Shown here piece after piece: positions 56,925-64,000 of a stretch of 64,000 nt of DNA. A model generated the notes under the pieces. That model saw only the letters and a list, made by a program, of their open reading frames with translations. It had not been told where the DNA came from and did no database searches. Position 1 is the stretch's first letter. Every line of letters starts with the position of its first letter. The stretch comes from Nymphaea colorata (Eukaryota > Streptophyta > Magnoliopsida > Nymphaeales > Nymphaeaceae), in contig NC_045141.1 in NCBI RefSeq assembly GCF_008831285.2, positions 17,160,106-17,224,105 of the forward strand, read 5' to 3'. Both the position numbers and the translations under genes were made by a program.

Positions 56925-58661
56925 TTTAGAATTTGAGAGCAGACCAATTGTGATGATGAAATCTCTCTATGAAGTATGAAGCATGAGGAGGTGTTTGTCT
57001 TTATCGTGGGGTTTGGTTTGGTTTGGTGCACTGCTGTCTATTTACGGTACGTTGTAGGAGGGATGGCAAAGTCAGATTCGCCATGCTTTTTTCGAATGCT
57101 TTGCCTTCACAATTAGTTCGAATGTCTTTTATGTCTACATACAGTAGCCTTCCTTGTATCTCTCTTCCAATTCACTAGTGTCTTTGTGTCATCATTTGTA
57201 TTGCCCGGTCTTTTGTTGAACACCATTCGGTTTAATGTATCCTTCTTGGTAAACCGTGCACAGTTTCCCTGCATATCTACTCCTAATCCACTGATCAGGA
57301 GCCCTGACCCACTCTTAAGGATACATGTCATGCACATGGACTTATGCGTGATAAAACATATACTGGCTTGTCCATATGACCAACTTTATACCAATTGTTG
57401 GAAATAAGATGAGCTCGGACACCCACTAAAAAAATTACTAAAAAACACTAATTCAAATAACTTTTCTTATGCTATAATACTTCAGTCTCTTATATGAGCT
57501 TAACCCCTTGCATGGATATATATGTAATGGTGGGGACACTTTTTTGAACACTTGTACTGTATTACAAAGAGAACATGATTTTTAGACATCTTTTGTTGGG
57601 TCCCGCCTTCAATTATGAGTCAAAAATTTTAGCTGAAAAATAAACCAGTCTAGCTCAAGTGGAGCTTATGTGAGGTAGCTTGAATTGAGCCCAAGTTGGC
57701 TCTACTCATTGAACAACTTTAATAGCGTCCAAGCCCATACACGTGCATTCGACAATCATTTGGCCTTTTCTACTCTCCACTACTTTTAGGGTTTTTTTTT
57801 TTCCTTGACAGAACCTTGTTGTTTTCATAGGTGAAAAAACATTGTCAGTAATATATAATATTGCTCAAACGAAAGAACATATTAATTAGCTTTACCTATC
57901 TGTGGCAGAGAGGACAATATAGGCTCATATCATTCCCTAGTCGTAGTCTTCCAGATACCTTCCAACACTTTGTGTCAGTGTACTATCCACAATCTTTCGA
58001 AAAAGCAAGTTTCTTATCAAATCACTTTTATATAACCTTTATAACAACTTTTTGCCGACAACTTTAACTAAGTGTGACCTATAAAATTTTCGGGTGAGCA
58101 AGGAGTATTAAACCCATCGCCCGAAAAAGGCCCGAAGGACCCCCATTCCCCTGCCTCTGGAGTCCTGAGCTGCGTCGGTGTCAGCGACAGCAACGGTGCA
58201 CCCTTCAGCTTAGATGCCGCGCCCTACCGCCTTAAGACAGTGACCTATAAAATTTATTTTTCTACACATTTAATATAATTTTTGACTTTAAGCATATTGT
58301 GAAACAGACCACATCTGGCGCATGCTATGTCTAGTTATTCTGGCAGTTATCTCGAGAGTCTAACCCATCATCTAAAACAAAGACTACAACCTCACTATCA
58401 CTTAAGATAGACTACTAGATCACCCTTTTTTTTATAGTAAAGTTCATGTGCTTTTATGAAACCTTGCGAAATCATCTTGGATAATTTATACTTGAAAGAA
58501 TATAACTCCAACAAATTTTGGATTAATTTGTTTAAAGATAGTGTTTGTTTGTATGTGTTGTCTTCATTTTATTTTTTCTTTCCTCAGCTAAGCCTCATTT
58601 TTTTTTGTTATTTTGAAACTCCCCTCTTTTGTATGGATTCTGAAATCCCTGGACCCATGTC
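56925..58661. other. Intergenic region after the BAHD gene
   Basis: The first 150 bp are probable 3' untranslated sequence. A partial SINE lies at 58093-58232. No other gene or element was identified; the DNA is AT-rich. Confidence 0.45.
58093..58232 (-). mobile_element. Partial SINE, same family as 51580-51815
   Basis: On the minus strand it shares GGTAGGGCGCGGCATCTAAG, CTGAAG and GACACCGACGCAGC with the copy at 51580-51815 and ends with the same CACCCGAAAA tail. The tRNA-like head is missing, so it is 5' truncated or rearranged. Confidence 0.5.
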
Positions 58662-59085
58662 TAGGGATATCAATATATCAGATTTGAATGGATATCCGGC
58701 TGATCCGATCCAAAAAAATTAGATATGGATAAAAATATAATATCCTATTAAGAAATCGAATCGGATTTGGATTTAATAGATGTCATCCGATCGGATTCAG
58801 ATATACATAAATATCATATCGGATTTGAATACGGATTCAAATCAGATTCATTTTTAGACAAATATCTTGTATCTAATGTTTGAAAATTGGCAAAATCCGG
58901 TTCAAAATTCGGATTCGGATTCATTCATATATAAATATAAAAATCAGATTCGGATTGTAAAATCGGATTTCGAATTCGGATATGACTTTGCTTTATTCAA
59001 TTTCGAATCCGAATATATGAATATCCGAAAAAGTGGATATGATTAAAGATGTATCCGATCCGAATTCGATCAGTTGACATCCCTA
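58662..59085. mobile_element. hAT-type MITE rich in GGATTCGGAT
   Basis: A 424-bp element with left end TAGGGATATCAA and right end TTGACATCCCTA. The flanking octamers CCCATGTC and CCAATGCC match at six of eight positions. The interior is almost wholly variants of CGGATTCGGAT / ATATCCGAATCCG in both orientations. It is the best preserved of three related copies in the window (also 2775-3097 and 14750-15110). Confidence 0.65.
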
Positions 59086-59721
59086 CCAATGCCTATACAT
59101 TGCATATTGACTATATTGGTGGCAGTCGTACATGTGCTGGTGGTATCATACTTTCAAATGTTGGTAGATTATGTTTGATTAGGCAGGTCTTGATGATCAT
59201 TCTTCTATATGTATGTCTTTTAGATCAACATTACCTAAATTCAAAAAAATATTTGTAGCCTTTTTCTAGGCCTATGAAGCACACAAATTAAGGCATTATT
59301 CTATCACGGAAGATCCTATATATCTTTGGAAGGGAGAGCCAGCCTTCAAAACTTGATGGATACCAATAAGTCTCATATGACCTGCTTAGGCCGAAATGTA
59401 TTGGTTGGACTCTCTAAAAAGTCTGCATGCAAAGTTTTTTTGTTAACTAACGTGGTCTGGATTAGACTGCACAGTCATAGAAGTTCATTGAGGTAAAATA
59501 AATTTCAAGATTTTGGAAGCTGATAAATGGGGAGAGTCTATAAATTGTCCAGTCTCTCGTCATTTGGAATTTGATAAATGGGTGCAAGGGCTAGAATGCT
59601 CGGAGTGAAAATTTTTTGGGTGGACCAAATAAGCAAAATAACCCCAACAAAAAAGTTAACAAGAAAGAAGACTAGAAAGGTCCCCCTCAAAAAATGAGGC
59701 GGTGGCTTCTGGGCAGAGATC

Positions 59722-60110
59722 TACAACCAGCCAAATCAATTTGGACTTGACTCAAACTTAAGATCGACTCGAGCTCGGCTTTCTTTCATAAATGAGTCGA
59801 GTTCAAGTTTGAGTTAAAACTCGAATTATAAATGAGTCCAGTTAGAGTTATACAAACTCGACTTATTTAAACTTGACTTGGCTCATGCCTTCCCTGTTTG
59901 TTAATGTTCAAAGGTATTGTCGATAAATTTTAAACAAATTTTAAAATTCTTTTTGTGGTTTTGATTTTCATTTAAAGAAAAAAAAAAGTGAATCAAGTCA
60001 CTCGAACGTAATTGGAGTTGAGCTAACTTGGCTCATAAAGCTCGATTAGCTCGAGCTGAGCAACATGTGATCTAGCATAGCTCGGCTTGCTCGTTATACA
60101 TTCTTACTTA
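59722..60110. repeat. Dispersed repeat rich in GAGCTCGA / ACTCGAG
   Basis: Sequence built from ACTCGAGCTCGGC, GAGTCGAGTTC and CTCGAGCTGAG variants on both strands around a short AT-rich core. It resembles the interior of the hAT MITE at 3244-3559 and the fragment at 63210-63257. Boundaries are not clear. Confidence 0.45.
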
Positions 60111-60365
60111 TGAGGGGTTGAACACCAGTGTATCTGAAGTAATAATGTAGCGTACCCATTAGAGAAGCACAAAATGCTACGGCTTATGGCACAATTAACG
60201 AGAGAATACAGTCCATTTTCACAGAGAAAGGCTTTGGAAGATAACGAACTGACTAACAAAATCCCATGAATGGGACACCTGCGTCACAGCTTCTTGCCAC
60301 ATTCCATCATAACGTTGCGCGAGATGCCGAGCATCCTCAGGGTGCACCCATCACCATGTCTACGA

Positions 60366-60562
60366 CAGTGCATAAATTGCCATTAGCATGGCAGAGCTTC
60401 TTAGTAAAGTAGAATGCCATTAAGAATCGATTGGCAGTGATACAAGTGACGTAATTGTTGTTTTGTTGGAATCAATTCATTAACGGAGCTAGAAAATTTT
60501 TTTGGTGGGAGCATTCATTTAATACCTTTAAATTCTTTGAGACACTTACATGTAAATATATC

Positions 60563-60625
<63 letters not shown>

Positions 60626-60862
60626 TAAACTCATTTTGTAAAGGTGATGTGAACTGCCATCACCAACCACCATGTGGCTACGCCATTAAACCAATCTATG
60701 CACAATGGTAACTCTACATTTAGTGGACACTACGAGACATCAGTGCATAAATTGCCATTGCCATGGCAGAGCTTCTTAGTAAAGAAGAATGCTCATTAAG
60801 ATCGATTGGCAGTGACATAAGTGACCATTAATTGTTGTCTTGTTGGGATCAATCTATGTAGA
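60366..60862. repeat. Local duplication of about 120 bp
   Basis: CAGTGCATAAATTGCCATT...CAGAGCTTCTTAGTAAAG...GATCGATTGGCAGTGA occurs at about 60366-60490 and again at about 60740-60862. A flanking block ATGGTAACTCT(A/T)CATTTAGTGGA also occurs twice (about 60705 and 60862), and CATTTAATACCTTTAA...CTTTGA occurs near 60512 and 61212. The pattern suggests repeated local duplication. Confidence 0.75.
60566..60625. repeat. (CA)n(TA)n compound microsatellite
   Basis: About 43 bases of CA repeat pass directly into about 17 bases of TA repeat. Confidence 0.95.
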
Positions 60863-61559
60863 ATGGTAACTCTTCATTTAGTGGAGACTACTGACAGTGA
60901 TAAGAGGAAGGGAGCTGCCGGAGCTCCCGTTTTCTGGCAAAACACTGACAAGCTGCCGGCGACTGTGGGGGAAATAGAGTCGTCCATCTATTTTTAAATG
61001 GGCAATCGTAGTTTGATGTCCAATTACTTTAGAGTCACCATTGAAACACTCATATTTAGCAGTGTCCAGTTGGGAGGTAGAGGGCAAGAACAATTGTCTT
61101 GTCCGCATTTAAAGCTAATGTGGGCACCGAGCCACCCACTACTTGCCATCCTTTAGAAAGGCCCCTTTTTAATACATGAAGATACCAATTTTTTTTTTTT
61201 TTGTGGATGCACTCATTTAATACCTTTAATTTCTTTGAGGCACTTACATATATAACAATCAAATATATTATGTAGCTATGAGGTGGTTTTCGTGGATTTA
61301 GATAGGGGTTCCATGGAAAAGATTGTGTCAGCTGAGAAGTGGTAGAAAGACATCTCTGTTTATTTAAAAAAATGCGTTGAAAGGAACGTTTGTGCCCTTG
61401 GTGTCATACAAATGGGTAGAAGCCATAAAGTTTTTTATGAGAGGGGCCGAATTATAGTTTCAAAATTTTAAATGGAATTGAGATATACGTTTTCAAAATT
61501 TTTGTATAAGATAAATAAGATCTTGTTAACTTTTACCTATAAACATTTTAAAAACATTT

Positions 61560-61624
61560 TTTTAGGGTGGGTTTGGATCCGTCGAACCCAGGGGCCCAAG
61601 CCCGAGAGTGGGTTGGGTTGTTAT
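61560..61624 (+). mobile_element. LTR end fragment of the TRIM-like family (fossil)
   Basis: GGATCCGTCGAACCCAGGGG and CGAGAGTGGGTTGGGTTGTTATA match, in the opposite orientation, the LTR ends at 48660 and 48927. Only about 65 bp are recognisable, ending immediately before the truncated BAHD pseudogene. Confidence 0.55.
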
Positions 61625-61629
61625 ACCTA

Positions 61630-62903
61630 CTCGATTGGAGCTAACTGCATGGGATTTGTCCATGCTTTCCACTCACTACATACAGCTTTGTGTCATCTTT
61701 CCTAAGCCATCTGTGTCGTTCGAAGACACCATCTGTCGCCTTCAAACCTCCCTCTCTGACAGTCTCTGGTACTTTCCCTTCTTGTTCGGCAGGCTAGTCA
61801 CGGACCCGGAAACTACTACCTTCGTGGATTGCAAGGACTCTGGAGTCGAGTTCACCGTCTCCAAGGCGGCCGGACTCTGCATCTCGGACCATCTCGGACC
61901 TAGTTTCAGATGTTGTTCCGGAAACCGTAAACTCCTTTTTCCCTTTGGTTGCTGCCATCGGCTACGACGGCCATTATCGTCCACTTCTTGCTGTCCAGGT
62001 ATGACGCCGTTCTGTTTATCTTGCACAAGCGTAAGCAATTCAAGTTAATGTGGAGTACCAACTCCTATATTTTCTAATATTAGAGTTAGTTTAAGTTGTA
62101 CACTAGGTGACAGAGGTGATGGACGGAGTAGTGATAGGCTGCTCGATGAACCATGCGATCGCTGATGGCGGGTCCTTCTGTCACTTTGTCAAGTCATGGT
62201 CTGAGCTCGGCGCCGGACCCAAAACCATAACTCGGCAGCCAATGACCGAGCGGCCATTGATTCATAAGGAGGTTGGCCAGATGCGGTTCATCGCCTCTGA
62301 AAAGGATTTGGACCAAACCTTACCACACCATTCAAGGTCCGCATGTTCCGGTTTACTAGCAAAGCCGTGGCTCGGGTCAAGGCCAAGATAAACGACCGAC
62401 TCAAGCTGGAATCCGGCGAGATCTCATCTCTCCAGGCGATCACCGCCCTCTTGTGGCGGTCCACGATGCGCGCCAAGAATTTTTCAGACGAGGCGATTAC
62501 CGGCAATTGCCTGCACCCACTGGTGGTGCAAGCCAAGGTGGGTGAGCTCCTGGCTCATGACCTCAGCTGGGCGGCTTAAGCCTTGCACAGTGAGGTTGCA
62601 GCCCAGACGGCCGATGTTATCCGTGAACGCGTGATGGCATGGGCGAAGATGCCATTCACGTATGGCAACAGTCGGCCAGTGTCAAACGTCGTTGTGGTGG
62701 GAATGTCCCCAAGGTATGAGATATATGGGATCGACTTCGGGTGGGGAATGGGTCATTCTGTGATCGGTGGACCAGGGAGCAAGTTGGATGGGAAAATTAA
62801 ATCTTTCCCAGGAAAAAGTGGGAATGGAAGCATCGATTTACAGGTTTGCTTGGCCCCTTAGTATATGAGCGCCTTGGAGTCAAATGCACTCAACGCTGCC
62901 TAA
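61630..62903 (+). pseudogene. Broken BAHD acyltransferase paralogue
   Basis: Exon 1 remnant to 61998, a 108-bp intron 61999-62106 with intact GT-AG ends, and exon 2 62107-62903. Homology to the intact BAHD gene starts at LELTAWDLSML, so about the first 28 codons and the promoter are missing; the sequence just upstream is an LTR fragment. Damage seen: a 10-bp tandem duplication of ATCTCGGACC (61881-61900) shifts the frame; another shift lies near 62320-62335; about 24 codons are lost near 62500 before GNCLHPLVVQ; TAA at 62577-62579 and TAG at 62859-62861 are in frame. HAIAD and DFGWG motifs survive. The short intron contrasts with 1288 bp in the intact copy. It is non-functional as an acyltransferase gene. 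Confidence 0.9.
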
Positions 62904-62909
62904 CTTCCT

Positions 62910-62947
<38 letters not shown>
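62910..62947. repeat. (TCTA)n microsatellite
   Basis: About nine and a half copies of the tetranucleotide directly after the pseudogene end. Confidence 0.95.
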
Positions 62948-62948
<1 letters not shown>

Positions 62949-63257
62949 AATGTTGTAACTGACATCATTAATTACAGCACCTATGGGTCTGCATTTCCAG
63001 TTCAAGTTCATTTAATGAATCATCTTTGTTGCTAATGACTCTCTTGATGCATGCTGGGTAGTACTTTAACTGTGGTGCCTTTCAAAGTAGTGGGGGAACC
63101 ATGCATGCAGTGTTGTGTCACAGTACTTTTTGGTACGTAGTAACGATCCATTACGTAGTGGGGAAACCCTGCATGAAAGTAGCGATGAAGGCCTGACTCC
63201 TGAGTAAGGGTGAACAACGAGCCGAGCAACTCGAGCTCGACTCGAAATAGCTCAGTT

Positions 63258-64000
63258 TGTGGTTGCTGCTATCAGAACATTGAGGGGCAGAGAATTTTGG
63301 GAAAGATGTTTATAGAGGTTCTGTATAAACCTACGTCCTCTTCTCTCAATCACAGCTACCTGCTGAGTTGAGGTTCCACTACGTTTTTATAGATATACAA
63401 GTCCCAACGGATCTTTGATTACAATTTTGGAATCCACCATTTCTTCCTTTCATAGATTTATGGCTGTTAATTTCTTCCTCTTTGAATGTGGCGTATCTTC
63501 CTTTGCTGGTGTAGACGTTGGGGCTATTTCCTTTGTTGGTATAGCCGTTGAGACTTCCTTTCTTGCTTTGGTGGTTCCTTCCTTCTTGCACTTTGTCATT
63601 TGATGTCTTAACATCCCCCTGCAAACTCAACGGTCCAGGAATGACGTTGAGTTTGGACCGAAGGGTATGGAGGGGAGTGATGGGCAACGGTTTAGTGAGT
63701 ATATCTGCTAGTTGATGGGAGGATGGAATATGTTTAACTAACAGTTGATTTTTGGCAATGCGGTCTCAAACAAAGTGGACATCAAGTTCAATGTGTTTGC
63801 TTCGACTATGAAAAACGGGGTGAGCCTCCATATAGGTTGCACTGATATTATCACACCAAAGAATTGGTGTAGATGGTGTGGAGATGTGTAGCTCTTGTAG
63901 GAGGTACTGGACCCAAATGAGTTCTGCAGTGGCATTTGCAATAGCCCTGTATTCCGCTTCTGAACTAGATCGAGCGAGTGGGTTGCTTTTTGGAGCTCCA
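63258..64000 (-). mobile_element. 3' end of a Ty1/copia retrotransposon (fossil, runs off the window)
   Basis: On the minus strand the region 64000 to about 63640 carries the copia RNase H end. It has a [17 protein letters not shown]-like motif near the window edge, then ILWCDNIS-type and LPITPLHTLRSKL segments. A polypurine tract (GCAGGGGGA, minus strand, 63614-63622) and a 356-bp LTR at 63258-63613 with TG...CA ends (TGTTAAGACATC ... CAACCACA) follow. The LTR has a TATAAAAAC-type promoter motif. The reading frame appears interrupted. The element inserted into a GAGCTCGA-rich repeat whose start is visible at 63210-63257. Confidence 0.85.

Noticed and set aside
1-64000. tRNA, rRNA, CRISPR or a bacterial-type gene cluster
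   Set aside because: No cloverleaf, rRNA core or regularly spaced repeat array was seen; all genes are spliced or typical plant nuclear genes. The only tRNA-like signals belong to the SINE and the primer-binding site of the TRIM-like element.

Overview
This is nuclear DNA of a flowering plant. The evidence is spliced genes with GT-AG introns, plant-specific families (RLCK VI kinase, UGT91 glycosyltransferase, BAHD acyltransferase), AT-rich intergenic DNA, abundant CT/GA microsatellites, and many small TIR elements, LTR relics and SINEs. The sequence does not fix the species. Gene models below were built by eye from homology and splice sites; coding totals divide by three in every intact model.

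Layout. 0.8-1.2 kb (+): small Cys/Tyr/Pro-rich two-exon gene. 4.2-9.6 kb (-): RBK-type receptor-like cytoplasmic kinase, 8 coding exons, whose stop codon touches a MITE. 10-17 kb: gene-poor. 17.0-20.0 kb (-): ribosomal protein eL21, head-to-head with 21.6-31.8 kb (+): 20S proteasome subunit alpha-6 (PAA), 9 exons. The 4.8-kb intron 4 of PAA holds a TIR element carrying an RNC1 gene fragment and a 1.4-kb hAT element. 34.8-40.2 kb (+): conserved plant protein with a histone-fold-like segment. 42.1-43.5 kb (-): intronless UGT91-type glycosyltransferase. 45.8-48.0 kb (-): Costars-family protein; its 3' flank and part of its intron are duplicated at 49.7-52.0 kb, where a solo LTR and a SINE have landed. 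52.6-54.1 kb: a hAT-like element directly upstream of 54.3-56.9 kb (+): an intact BAHD acyltransferase. 61.6-62.9 kb (+): a broken BAHD paralogue, 5' truncated next to an LTR fragment. 63.26 kb to the window end (-): 3' end of a Ty1/copia element.

The genes do not form a pathway. They are mostly housekeeping genes (ribosome, proteasome, actin-related Costars, chromatin/transcription candidate) interspersed with signalling and specialised-metabolism genes. No CRISPR, tRNA or rRNA gene and no organised novel system was seen. The most informative material is the transposon-gene interplay: gene-fragment capture in the PAA intron, a MITE at the kinase stop codon, and a hAT element forming the upstream region of the BAHD gene.
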